From assembly GCA_963850525.1 (NCBI GenBank), contig CAWKLQ010000004.1, positions 930,001 through 994,000 of the forward strand: a DNA stretch of 64,000 nt, in the 5' to 3' direction. This document shows, piece by piece, positions 35,405-44,042 of the stretch (position 1 is the stretch's first letter; the number at the start of each line of letters is the position of its first letter). The position numbers were made by a program, and so were the translations under genes. Below the pieces are notes generated by a model. The model searched no databases. It had not been told where the DNA came from and was given only the letters and a program-made list of their open reading frames with translations. Source of the stretch: JAEMQF01 sp963850525 (lineage in GTDB: Bacteria > Pseudomonadota > Gammaproteobacteria > Burkholderiales > Burkholderiaceae_C).

Positions 35405-37459
35405 TCAATCCGGCTCGTCGAGCGGTTGGCTGCGCGATCTGAGAAGTCCCTTCGCCTCCAGGAACTCGCCGAGCTCCGCGTGGCCCTGCAACACGCGTGG
35501 CAACCAAATTGTTCCGCTCTCGAGCGTGCGCAGGAAGTGAGACTGCCAGAGCCCGGCATATCCAGCCTCGACGACGCTCGACCAGGGAATGTTCTGTGCA
35601 CCGGCAAACGGCGAGCGGTAGTAAAGGAACTGGTCGTCGTACCCCAGCTTGACGAGGAACACGTGGTAGGCGAGAAACAGTGACGACAGCACGAACAGGG
35701 CAGTGATTCCCAGCGCAATGCCGATTTGACTCTGGCGTGCTTGCGCTGCAACGTACGCGACTGCACCTGAGGCCAGCAGGAGGACCAGCACGACCCGGCG
35801 CACGCCGTGGCTGTGGTCGAGGTGGCGCACGGCGCCTTCGCGCCGGGCCGGCCGATGGCCGCCCTTGGACAGCATCGCGATGCCGCCGGCGGTGAGCAGC
35901 TCGATCACCAGGGGGGCCAGCCACTTCAAGGCGCTCAGGTCCATCGCCGGATGCGCGGTGACTTCGTATCCCGCGTCCTTGAGCTTTTTGGGCGCAAAGC
36001 TGTGCCCCTGCTCGGCCGACCGGCGCAGCCAGAACGCGCCCACGGATTTCACCAATTCGGGCTTCGCGGAGGGGCCGCGATTCGTCAGCAGCAGCCAACC
36101 GATGTCATGCTGCGAGTTGTAGTGCCCGGCCCGGGACGACTGCAGGTGCCACGCCAAGGCTTGTATCGGGTCACGCGGCAACGAAGGCAATGTCCCGTCC
36201 CAATGGCTCGAGCCCAGGCAATTCGCGGCCGACCCCGACCCGAGGGCCGCACCGAAGCGGCACAGCTCGGCGAGAGCCTGTACGTCCTTCGCCGGCAGGC
36301 CCAACGTGCCGTTCAAATGGGCGCGAATCAGGTGTTCGATGGAGGTGTCGTGCCCCATCGTCGCCGCCATGCGATAGTCGGCGAGAGCGGCAGCGATGTT
36401 GCCGAGCGCCTCGTTGGCCCGGCCGCGCCAATAGTGCGGCTCGGCCTGCTCCGGATAGCTGCCGATGAGGCGGTCGGCGACGTCGCGTGCGTCGCGCCAG
36501 ATCTTCAGGTAGGCCAGATGCAGCAGCAAGCGCCTCAGCCGGTCGTAGGTTGGATGTGAAGCGATTGCCGTTTCCCAGTAGGCGCGTTCGGCGCCGGGGG
36601 TGGCAGTCAGCCACGGCCGAGCGACGTTGTGGTCTTGCATGTAGCTCACGTCGTCCGCATTGGCGCCGGCCTTTCGAGCGTCTTCGATGACGGTCTTGAC
36701 TTCTTCGACCGAACCGCCCCACTGCGGCATTGCATAGTTGGCGGCCACGGCGTAGGAATCCGCGTGGCTCGGCATCATGGCGCGGGCACGGTTCAGGGCG
36801 AGCTCCGCGTCACGGTGCTGGCCCAGCAGATGCAAGTTGTCGGCGAGCGCGGTCATCGCCTGAATCGGCCGGTCCGACAGCGTCAACGCATGTTGCAGCA
36901 GTCGATTGGAGCGGTCGAGCCGCTCGCGCATCATGTCGAACCGGTCCTGCGACACGTCGCGAGCGAGTTTCTCGGTACGCGCCTCCCACGCGCCTTGTTG
37001 CCATACTTTGCCGCATACCCAATGCGCGGCGTACGACTTGGGTTGCGTCTCGACCCACTGCGCACAGGCATCGATTCCCGCAAGCTGCGTTTTCAGGAGC
37101 GGCTGGATCAGGTGCTTCGCTTTATCGACACGCGTGCGGCCTTGCACGTACTCGGTGTGGGCGCGAAGAAGGGCTTCGTCGAGCGGCGCAAAGTCGCGCG
37201 CGAAGAAGGCCCTGAGGACCTGCACTCGCGGCGCTGCGCCGGGCGCAATGGGCGCGGCACCCGGCAGCATGAGCAAAGGCTTGAACTGCGGCAGCGGCAG
37301 GCCCAGCGACTCGGCCGCGAGATCGTGCGCTGGGCCAACCCGGTCGGCAATATCGGAACAAGCGCAAGGCAATGCGCACACGGAAGCGAGCAAGGCCAGG
37401 CGGATGCCGCGAGGCAGTTTCCGGAGGCGACCGATATTCGCGATGGCTGGCGAAAGCAT
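35405..37459 (-). CDS. DUF4034/TPR-like membrane lipoprotein
   Basis: A 684-residue protein. The N-terminus has a signal followed by a lipobox-like LPCACS (Cys near residue 33-35). Residues ~75-115 (AFFARDFAPLDEALLRAH) resemble the DUF4034 start. The middle, to residue ~520, is helical with TPR/Sel1-like spacing (HYWRGRANEALGNIAAALADYRMAA; FWLRRSAEQGHSFAPKKL). Two hydrophobic helices near 565-610 lead to a C-terminal PH-like domain (IPWSSVVEAGYAG). Convergent with uvrA. Function unknown; it probably scaffolds envelope proteins. Confidence 0.72.
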   Translation of the reverse strand: MLSPAIANIGRLRKLPRGIRLALLASVCALPCACSDIADRVGPAHDLAAESLGLPLPQFKPLLMLPGAAPIAPGAAPRVQVLRAFFARDFAPLDEALLRAHTEYVQGRTRVDKAKHLIQPLLKTQLAGIDACAQWVETQPKSYAAHWVCGKVWQQGAWEARTEKLARDVSQDRFDMMRERLDRSNRLLQHALTLSDRPIQAMTALADNLHLLGQHRDAELALNRARAMMPSHADSYAVAANYAMPQWGGSVEEVKTVIEDARKAGANADDVSYMQDHNVARPWLTATPGAERAYWETAIASHPTYDRLRRLLLHLAYLKIWRDARDVADRLIGSYPEQAEPHYWRGRANEALGNIAAALADYRMAATMGHDTSIEHLIRAHLNGTLGLPAKDVQALAELCRFGAALGSGSAANCLGSSHWDGTLPSLPRDPIQALAWHLQSSRAGHYNSQHDIGWLLLTNRGPSAKPELVKSVGAFWLRRSAEQGHSFAPKKLKDAGYEVTAHPAMDLSALKWLAPLVIELLTAGGIAMLSKGGHRPARREGAVRHLDHSHGVRRVVLVLLLASGAVAYVAAQARQSQIGIALGITALFVLSSLFLAYHVFLVKLGYDDQFLYYRSPFAGAQNIPWSSVVEAGYAGLWQSHFLRTLESGTIWLPRVLQGHAELGEFLEAKGLLRSRSQPLDEPD

Positions 37460-37703
37460 GCGGCGGCTCCCCAGTGAATCCTTTGTTGCTTCGTGCGGTG
37501 TCCGGTGCAGCGGCGAGTATGCCCGCCAAGATTCGGAGCTCCCGCTGCTTCCGACTGCAACGGCGGCCCAGCCGTGAAGTCTTGCGGTGGCTCGATTGGT
37601 TGCGAGGTGCCTGAGCCACTATGCTGCGGCCAGGGGGCGCTGCAATGAAAGGCACGCTGCTGTATCGCATGGGATCGAACGACGCGAACACTGGAGCATC
37701 TCA

Positions 37704-38279
37704 ATGGGCAGGATTTTGCGATTCGTGGTGTTCGGCTTGTTCACGTTGGCGATGAACGCCCGCGCAGCCGCTGCGGAAATCATCCTCGAGCACTCGGCGG
37801 TGGACAAGCTGCTCGCGCAGACGCTGTTCACGAACAACGGTCGCTACGACCTCGTGAAAGGCCCGTGCTCGGCCTACCTCGACCGGCCGAGCGTCGTCAT
37901 CGAGGGCGGGCGGATTCGCATCCGCTCGCACCTGACGGCGCGGGTGGGTGTGGTCGACGGGCGCTCTTGCGTCGGCGTCGCGATCGCGTCGTGGACGGTC
38001 GCGTCGGGCAAGCCGGTGGCGCGCGGCAATTTGGTCGTGTTGACGGACCTGCGAATCGATCAAGTCGACGACCCGAACCTGCGCTTGTTCGTCGAGTCGG
38101 GCCTGCTCGCTGCGCTGCCGCGCGCGATCGAGTTCGACGTGCGCCAGGCGGTGCGCGGCATGCTGCAGGGCAACAGCGGGCAGTTCCAGGCCGAAGTCGA
38201 TACGCTGGTGATCGATTCCGTCATCGCCGTCGATGACAGGCTCTCGATCCGGTTCGACTTCAGGCTGGTGGCGAAGTAG
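37704..38279 (+). CDS. Secreted hypothetical protein, YceB/TULIP-like
   Basis: A 191-residue protein with signal peptide MGRILRFVVFGLFTLAMNAR (cleavage near AAAAE). The mature part has alternating strands (VVIEGGRIRIRSHLTARVG; RGNLVVLTDLRIDQVDD) and a long helix (LPRAIEFDVRQAVRGML), a layout resembling lipid-binding YceB/DUF1439-like folds. This is a structural guess only. Divergent from the DUF4034-like gene across a 244-bp gap. Confidence 0.7.
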   Translation: MGRILRFVVFGLFTLAMNARAAAAEIILEHSAVDKLLAQTLFTNNGRYDLVKGPCSAYLDRPSVVIEGGRIRIRSHLTARVGVVDGRSCVGVAIASWTVASGKPVARGNLVVLTDLRIDQVDDPNLRLFVESGLLAALPRAIEFDVRQAVRGMLQGNSGQFQAEVDTLVIDSVIAVDDRLSIRFDFRLVAK

Positions 38280-38355
38280 AAGGGGTCTGCGCGCGACGCC
38301 GGTGATGGCGTGAGGTGTTACCATGGTGCCACCCGAAGCCCGGAGTCGATCTCGC

Positions 38356-38640
38356 ATGGCAACCACTTCCCTCAAACTCCCCGATGAACTGAAAGAGCAG
38401 GCCGCGCTCGCCGCAATCCGCCTCGGAGTTTCTCCCCACGCTTTCATGGTCGAAGCGATTCGGAAGGCTGCGGCGGCCGCTGACGAGCGCGCACGCTTCG
38501 TCGCCAGTGCCCTGGCGGCTCGCAAGTCGACGCTCAAGAGCGGCAAAGGATTCGATGGCGCCGAAGTCCACGCCTACATCCGGGCGCGTGTGGTGGGCAA
38601 GGCAACGGGCCGGCCGAAGGCGAAGTCTTGGCGCGCCTGA
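38356..38640 (+). CDS. Ribbon-helix-helix antitoxin
   Basis: A 94-residue protein with an N-terminal RHH motif (TTSLKLPDELKEQAALAAI; residues 3-45). The C-terminal tail (GFDGAEVHAYIRARVVG) should bind the toxin. It overlaps the following ParE-like toxin gene by 13 bp, the classical antitoxin-first order. RHH antitoxins repress their own promoter. Confidence 0.87.
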   Translation: MATTSLKLPDELKEQAALAAIRLGVSPHAFMVEAIRKAAAAADERARFVASALAARKSTLKSGKGFDGAEVHAYIRARVVGKATGRPKAKSWRA

Positions 38641-38933
38641 TCTATTCGGCGAGGGCGCTTGCCGATCTGGAACGCCTCACGGACTTTCTGCTGGAGACTG
38701 ATCCCAAGGCAGCGCTGAAGACCGTCGGGCTGATCGAGGAGGCCATCGAACTGCTCGAGCGCCATCCCTTGATCGGCCGGCCCGTCGAGCCGCCGCTGCG
38801 CGAGCTGGTGATTTCGCGAGGCAAGTCGGGCTATCTGGCCCTTTACAGTCATGAGTCAATCGACGACGCCGTGCTGATCCTCGCGATCCGGCATCAACGC
38901 GAACTCGGCTACGACGAAGACTCGATGTTGTGA
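38628..38933 (+). CDS. RelE/ParE family toxin
   Basis: A 101-residue toxin starting at TTG 38628 inside the antitoxin gene. Family features: YSARALADLERLTDFLLE at the N-terminus, IGRPVEPPLRELVISRG in the middle and VLILAIRHQRELGY at the end. It is either a gyrase-targeting ParE or an mRNA interferase RelE; the sequence favours ParE. Confidence 0.87.
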   Translation: MARLIYSARALADLERLTDFLLETDPKAALKTVGLIEEAIELLERHPLIGRPVEPPLRELVISRGKSGYLALYSHESIDDAVLILAIRHQRELGYDEDSML

Positions 38934-38964
38934 TCGATCAAGGAATGTCGGAGTACCCATTCCC

Positions 38965-40092
38965 ATGAAAATCAACGCCGCCGTGCTCGACAAGATGGGC
39001 GCCGCGCCGCCTTACGCGATCAGCAAGCCGCTGGTGATCCGCAGCGTTGAACTCGCGGCTCCTGGGCCCGACGAGGTGACGATCAAGGTCGCCGCAGCGG
39101 GCTTGTGCCACTCCGACCTGTCGGTGATCAACGGCGACCGGCCGCGGCCGATGCCGATGGTGCTCGGCCACGAGGCCTCGGGCGTCGTGCACGAGGTCGG
39201 CGCCGGTGTCGGCGATTTGCAGCGCGGCGACCACGTCGTGGTCGTCTTCGTGCCGAGCTGCGGCCACTGCGCACCGTGCGCCGAAGGCCGGCCCGCGCTG
39301 TGCGAGCCGGGCGCCGCGGCGAATGGCGCGGGCACTTTGCTCTCGGGCGCGCGCCGCTTGACTCTGGGTGGCGTACCGCTGAATCACCACATGGGTTGCT
39401 CGGTGTTCGCCGAGTACGCCACCGTATCGCGCCGCTCGCTCGTGAAAATCGACGCCGACATTCCGCTCGACGAAGCCGCGCTGTTTGGCTGCGCGGTGTT
39501 GACGGGCGTGGGCGCCGTCGTGAATACGGCACAAGTGCGCGCCGGTGCGTCGGTGGCCGTGATCGGCCTCGGGGGTGTCGGCCTGGCGGCTGTGCTCGGC
39601 GCGGTGGCTGCGGGCGCGCGGCAGATCGTTGCTGTCGATTTGTCGGACGCGAAGCTGGAACAGGCGAAATTGCTTGGCGCGACCCACACCGTCAACGCCG
39701 GCAGCAGCGACGCGAAAGAGCAAGTGCGTGCGCTCAGCGGCGGCGGCGTGGAGTACGCGTTCGAATTTGCCGGCGCGATCCGGGCCCTGGAGCTGGCGTA
39801 CGCGATCACGCGCCGCGGCGGCACCACCGTGACCGCCGGGTTGCCGCCATCGACGGCGACTCTCGGCATCAACGCCGTGAGCCTGGTCGCCGAAGAGCGC
39901 ACCTTGAAGGGCAGCTACATCGGCACCTGCGTTCCCTCACGCGACATCCCACGCTTCATGGCGCTGTACCGCCAGGGCCGCTTGCCGGTGGACAAGCTGC
40001 TTACCGGCCGCTTGCGGCTCGACGAAATCAACCAGGGCTTCGACTTGCTGCACGAGGGCAAGGCGGTTCGGCAGGTGGTGGTGTTCTCCTGA
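38965..40092 (+). CDS. Zinc-dependent alcohol dehydrogenase (class III-like)
   Basis: A 375-residue MDR-family dehydrogenase. Catalytic zinc site: GLCHSD near residue 46 and GHEASG near residue 67. Structural zinc site: CGHCAPCAEGRPALC near residues 97-111. Cofactor loop GLGGVG near residue 193. Oxidises alcohols or formaldehyde adducts with NAD. The minus-strand TRAP/dehydrogenase operon lies downstream, convergent across a family 1 repeat. Confidence 0.93.
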   Translation: MKINAAVLDKMGAAPPYAISKPLVIRSVELAAPGPDEVTIKVAAAGLCHSDLSVINGDRPRPMPMVLGHEASGVVHEVGAGVGDLQRGDHVVVVFVPSCGHCAPCAEGRPALCEPGAAANGAGTLLSGARRLTLGGVPLNHHMGCSVFAEYATVSRRSLVKIDADIPLDEAALFGCAVLTGVGAVVNTAQVRAGASVAVIGLGGVGLAAVLGAVAAGARQIVAVDLSDAKLEQAKLLGATHTVNAGSSDAKEQVRALSGGGVEYAFEFAGAIRALELAYAITRRGGTTVTAGLPPSTATLGINAVSLVAEERTLKGSYIGTCVPSRDIPRFMALYRQGRLPVDKLLTGRLRLDEINQGFDLLHEGKAVRQVVVFS

Positions 40093-40187
40093 CGCTTCGG
40101 ATTCGCGGTCAAGCGCGGGGAGCGACGGTGCGCTGTCGACCCTGTGCTGACATTCGATGTGCCCTCGTGGATTGCTCAACATCCCTC

Positions 40188-40285
40188 GTCATCCCGGCGA
40201 AAGCCGGGATCCACGGGCTGCACGAGACGAACGCATCGCCGAAGGCGCAACTTCAACGGGTGGATCCCGGCTTTCGCCGGGATGA
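40188..40285. repeat. Family 1 repeat (intergenic copy)
   Basis: CATCCCGGCGAAAGCCGG at 40190 and its inverted partner at 40261-40285 bracket ~46 bp. The flanks to about 40142 resemble the element at 14630-14777. It lies between convergent genes and could act as a two-way terminator. Confidence 0.7.
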
Positions 40286-40303
40286 CGGAGGTTCTTGTGT
40301 CGT

Positions 40304-41131
40304 TCAGAACCCAAACGCTGCCGCGGGGTTGGTGACCAAGACACGATTTCGCAGCGCTGCGTCGCCGGTCCAGTTGTTGAGCAAGGCCAACAGGTCGGCG
40401 TCGTTCGGTGGTGGGTTCCGGTTCGGGTGCGGCCAATTGCTTGCCCACACGCAGCGATCCGGGTGCGCTTGCAGGAGCGCCTTGGCGAGTGCCGCAACAT
40501 CGTCGTAGTTTGGCGGGCCGACCTTCGAGGTTTCGTAAGGCGCGGACAACTTCACCCAGCGTTGCGGGCGGTCCAATAGCGCGAGCAAGGCCTTGAAAGA
40601 CGGCGCGTCCACGGGCACGGGTTCGAGGAACTTGCCGGTGTGGTCGATCACGACCTTGCCCGGCAAGCGCTTGATCATGCCGACGTGCTCGGGCAAGTCG
40701 CGCCCGTCGAGCTGAAGGTTGATGCACCAGCTGAAGCGCGCGATGCGCGCCGCCATTCCTTCCAGGGCGCTCCACGGCAGCAGGCCGCCCGCGCCGGCGA
40801 TCATCATGAAGCGCACGCCGCGCACGCCAGCGTCGTGCAGGCGCTGCAATTCGGCGTCGCTCGCATCGGCCGGCACGACCGCGATGCCGCGCGCCGAAGC
40901 GCCGAGTTGCGCAAGCGCGTCGAGCATGCAGCGGTTGTCGAAACCATAACCCGTGGGCTGCACGAGCACCGCCCGCTCCAGGCCGAGCGCGGCTTGCACG
41001 CGCCGGTAGTTCGCCAGCGGCGCGTGCGGCGGCTTGAACGTCGCGTTCGGCGCAAGCGGCAGCGCGTCGTCGTAGATGTGGATGTGGCAGTCGCAGGCGA
41101 GCGAGGGGGTGGCCATGGCGTGCTGCAGCAT
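40304..41131 (-). CDS. Amidohydrolase family protein (PDC hydrolase-like)
   Basis: A 275-residue metal-dependent hydrolase of the amidohydrolase-2 group. It shows CDCHIHIYDD near the N-terminus, VVIDHTGKFLEP in the middle and CVWASNWPHPN at the end, as in 2-pyrone-4,6-dicarboxylate lactonases. The start at 41131 overlaps the stop of the preceding dehydrogenase (TGATG); the ATG at 41116 is an alternative. Last gene of the TRAP operon. Confidence 0.87.
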   Translation of the reverse strand: MLQHAMATPSLACDCHIHIYDDALPLAPNATFKPPHAPLANYRRVQAALGLERAVLVQPTGYGFDNRCMLDALAQLGASARGIAVVPADASDAELQRLHDAGVRGVRFMMIAGAGGLLPWSALEGMAARIARFSWCINLQLDGRDLPEHVGMIKRLPGKVVIDHTGKFLEPVPVDAPSFKALLALLDRPQRWVKLSAPYETSKVGPPNYDDVAALAKALLQAHPDRCVWASNWPHPNRNPPPNDADLLALLNNWTGDAALRNRVLVTNPAAAFGF

Positions 41132-42138
41132 CAGCCGCGTGCGTTGAAGAAGGCTTGCAGGCGTGTCGCGTGCGGTGCGTTCACCGCGCCGTGCGGCAAA
41201 CGGCCCTGGACGATATCGCTCACCTGCCGTACCGTCTCCAGCGATTGATGTTCGATCGCCGGTAACGTCAGGCCGCCGATGTGCGGCGTCGCGATGACGC
41301 GCGCATGCCGGGCGAGTTCGGGCGTCGGCATCTGGTCCGGCGCGCGGCCGACGTCGAGCGCGCAGCCGGCGATCTGCCCCGAGTCGAGCGCATTCAGCAG
41401 CGCCGCGTCGTCGACGAGGTTGCCGCGTGACGCGTTGATGAAGTAGGCGCTGCGCTTCATGCTGGCGAAGGCGGTGGCGTCCATCAGGTTCTCGGTCTGC
41501 GGCGTCGCGAGGGCCAGACACACCACGTAGTCGGCTTGCGTCAGCAATTCGGGCTGCGAGACCTTGCGCAGTGCCGGGTTCGCGATGTCGGCGTAGGGGT
41601 CGGCGACGATCACCGTCATGCGCAAGGCGAGGGCCACGTCGGCCAGGGCGCGGCCGATCTGCCCGTAGCCGATGATGCCGAGCACCGAGCCACGCAACTC
41701 GCGACCCATCTTCGCGATGGGGACTGCGCCGCGGTGGTAGGTCGAGGCCGCAGCGCTGATGCCGCGGCTCGAGTCGATCATCGCGCCGACGATCCACTCC
41801 GTGACCGATGCGACAAAGCCCGCACTCGCCTGCGTCACGAGAATGCCCTGTGCACTCGCGGCGGCGACGTCGATGTTGCGGATGTCCACTGCACAACGGC
41901 ACAAGGCGAGCAGTTTCGGCAGGCGCTCCAGCAACTCGGCCGGCCCTGGCGTGCGCCGGTCGCTGACGATGATGTCGCAGTCGCGTGCCGCCTCCGCGAG
42001 CGCGTCGGTGCTCCAGTCGGCCTCGCTGTCGCCACGCTTGACGTCGGCAGCGGCCTCCAGCCCGGCGAGCGCGCGCGGCCCGTAGTAGTTGGCCAGCATG
42101 CTCGGGCTGTGCGTGATGAATACTTTCGGGCGTGTCAT
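41131..42138 (-). CDS. D-2-hydroxyacid dehydrogenase
   Basis: A 335-residue NAD-dependent enzyme with a GYGQIGRA cofactor loop near residue 154, the catalytic Arg in INASRGNLVDDAAL, the Glu/Asp region ALDVG and the His in IATPHIGGLT. It lies between the TRAP permease and the amidohydrolase, 2 bp after dctM, so it probably oxidises or reduces the imported acid. Confidence 0.92.
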   Translation of the reverse strand: MTRPKVFITHSPSMLANYYGPRALAGLEAAADVKRGDSEADWSTDALAEAARDCDIIVSDRRTPGPAELLERLPKLLALCRCAVDIRNIDVAAASAQGILVTQASAGFVASVTEWIVGAMIDSSRGISAAASTYHRGAVPIAKMGRELRGSVLGIIGYGQIGRALADVALALRMTVIVADPYADIANPALRKVSQPELLTQADYVVCLALATPQTENLMDATAFASMKRSAYFINASRGNLVDDAALLNALDSGQIAGCALDVGRAPDQMPTPELARHARVIATPHIGGLTLPAIEHQSLETVRQVSDIVQGRLPHGAVNAPHATRLQAFFNARG

Positions 42139-42140
42139 GG

Positions 42141-43430
42141 TCAGCCGAGGAAGTAGTGCGGAATCCAGGACGCCAGACCCGGGATGAAGATCACGAGCAG
42201 CAGCACCAGCGTCTCGGCGAGCATGAACCACCACACGTGGCGGTTCACTTCGGAGAACGAACACTTGGCGATGCTCGTCGTCACGAACAACAGCGGTGCG
42301 GTCGGTGGTGAGACGGCGCCGATCTGATTGCACATCACCATCACCAGGCCCATCTGGAACGGGTCGATGCCGTAGGCCTTGCTGATCTGGATCGCGACCG
42401 GCGCGAAGATCAGCAGCACGGCGAGTGAATCGACGAAGGTGCCGAGCACGATCATGACCGCGGCAACGAGCAGCAGCACGAGCGTCGGGTCTTGCGAGAA
42501 CGACGTGACGAACTTGACCGCGCTGACGTTGAACTCGAGGTAGGCGAGCAACCAGCCCGACGCGCCGGCCACGGCGATCACGCCCGAGACCATCGTCGTC
42601 ATGACCGCCGCTTCGATGAGGATGTTCGGCAGGTCGCGCAGCTTGATCTTGCGGTAGTACAAGGTGCCGAGCAGCAGCGCGTACAGGCAGGCGATCGCGC
42701 CGGCTTCGGTGGCGGTGAATACCCCCGACAGAATGCCGCCGACGATGATCACCGGCCCCAGCAGTGCCGGCCAGACCTCGACGAAGGAGCGCCCGAGGGC
42801 GCGCCACTCGAAGCGGCCGTGCACGATGCGCAGCTCAGGGTAGTCGGGGTGGTAGGTGTAGATCTTGATCGTCGCCATCAGGAACAGGCCGACGAGGATG
42901 CCGGGAACAATCCCGCCGAGGAACAAGCCGCCGATCGACACCTGCGCGATCGAGCCGTAGACGACCATCACCATGCTCGGTGGAATGATTGCGCCGATCG
43001 TGCCTGCGGTGGCGATCAGCGCCGCGGCGAAGCCGGCCTTGTAGCCGCTCCGCTTCATCGTCGGGATGACGATCGCGGCGATCGCCGACGCGTCGGCCGT
43101 GCTCGAGCCCGAGATGCCGGCGAAGATCATGCTCGCGACGACTGCCGCGTGCGCCAGGCCGGCGCGCAAATGGCCGACGAGCACGCGCGAAAAGTCGACG
43201 AGCTGCTGGCTCATTCCGCTCGCCGACATCAAACTTCCTGCGAGGATGAAATAAGGCAACGCGAGCAGCGTAAAGGAGTCGAGCTGCGCGAACATCTTCT
43301 GCGCGAACAGCGGCAGCACCAGGTCCGGCACCGCGGCAACGCCGATGTAGCCGACAAGCGCGATCGCGAGCAGGATAGGCACGCCGATCAGCATCGTGCC
43401 GAGCATCAGTGCGAGCAGGAACCAGATCAT
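42141..43430 (-). CDS. dctM: TRAP transporter large permease (DctM type)
   Basis: A 429-residue membrane protein with 11-12 helices. DctM features include SGSSTADASAIAAIVIPTMKRSGY near residue 90-115 and GIDPFQMGLVMVMCNQIGAVSPP near residue 360-385. The start ATG overlaps the stop of dctQ by 4 bp. Uses the Na+ gradient in known TRAP systems. Confidence 0.93.
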   Translation of the reverse strand: MIWFLLALMLGTMLIGVPILLAIALVGYIGVAAVPDLVLPLFAQKMFAQLDSFTLLALPYFILAGSLMSASGMSQQLVDFSRVLVGHLRAGLAHAAVVASMIFAGISGSSTADASAIAAIVIPTMKRSGYKAGFAAALIATAGTIGAIIPPSMVMVVYGSIAQVSIGGLFLGGIVPGILVGLFLMATIKIYTYHPDYPELRIVHGRFEWRALGRSFVEVWPALLGPVIIVGGILSGVFTATEAGAIACLYALLLGTLYYRKIKLRDLPNILIEAAVMTTMVSGVIAVAGASGWLLAYLEFNVSAVKFVTSFSQDPTLVLLLVAAVMIVLGTFVDSLAVLLIFAPVAIQISKAYGIDPFQMGLVMVMCNQIGAVSPPTAPLLFVTTSIAKCSFSEVNRHVWWFMLAETLVLLLVIFIPGLASWIPHYFLG

Positions 43431-43909
43431 GGCGAAGGGGTCTCGCCGGGCCGCCACTGCGCAGCGGCGATGCGGCGCAGCGCCACGAGCAGCAGGTAAG
43501 CGCCGCCTATCACCATGCCCGAGTACGGGTAGCTCATCGGCACTTCCAGGCCCGGCGACGACTGCAAGTGCGCGATCCGCGCGACCATGAAGCCTAAGCC
43601 CATCAACGACACCGCGAAGCCGACCCAGATCAACTCGACAGCCAAGTTGAACGCGGCGCGCGGGCCGCGCGGCAGCATGTCGCAAAAGGTCTCGATGTAC
43701 AGGTGCGCGCTGCGCCGGTAGGCGATCGGGATGCCGAGAAAAACGATCCAGATGTGGCCGAAGATCTGCAGCTCTTCGCTCCAGCTGAGCGAGGAATTCA
43801 GCGCAAACCGGTGAAACACCTGCAGCAGCGCGACGCTGACGATCACGCCGAAGATCGCCGCGACCAGCAGCTCGGCGCCGCGGTCGATGGCGTCCAGGGT
43901 GCGCTTCAT
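43427..43909 (-). CDS. dctQ: TRAP transporter small permease (DctQ type)
   Basis: A 160-residue protein with four helices (VSVALLQVFHRF; WIVFLGIPIAY; AVELIWVGFAVSLMGLG; GMVIGGAYLLLVALRRI). The motif W-S-E-E of DctQ is present (SLSWSEELQIFGHIW). It is coupled to dctM by a 4-bp overlap. Confidence 0.9.
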   Translation of the reverse strand: MKRTLDAIDRGAELLVAAIFGVIVSVALLQVFHRFALNSSLSWSEELQIFGHIWIVFLGIPIAYRRSAHLYIETFCDMLPRGPRAAFNLAVELIWVGFAVSLMGLGFMVARIAHLQSSPGLEVPMSYPYSGMVIGGAYLLLVALRRIAAAQWRPGETPSP

Positions 43910-43939
43910 GGGGCTTGGCTTGTCATTCGCGGGTCAGTG

Positions 43940-44009
43940 GTCATCCCGGCGAAAGCCGGGATCCACCCTGTGATTGGCGCGGTGGATCCCGGCTTTCGCC
44001 GGGATGACC
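43940..44009. repeat. Family 1 repeat between dctP and dctQ
   Basis: TCATCCCGGCGAAAGCCG at 43941 and its inverted partner ending at 44008 leave a loop of about 15 bp. As an RNA hairpin it could make dctP mRNA more abundant than the permease mRNA. Confidence 0.75.
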
Positions 44010-44042
44010 GAATCCAACGGCCGGCGCGCGTGCGAACGGCCA

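Noticed and set aside
36629..37477. 282-codon frame on the + strand opposite the DUF4034-like gene
   Set aside because: Antisense shadow typical of GC-rich DNA; the minus-strand protein has a signal, TPR-like repeats and membrane helices.
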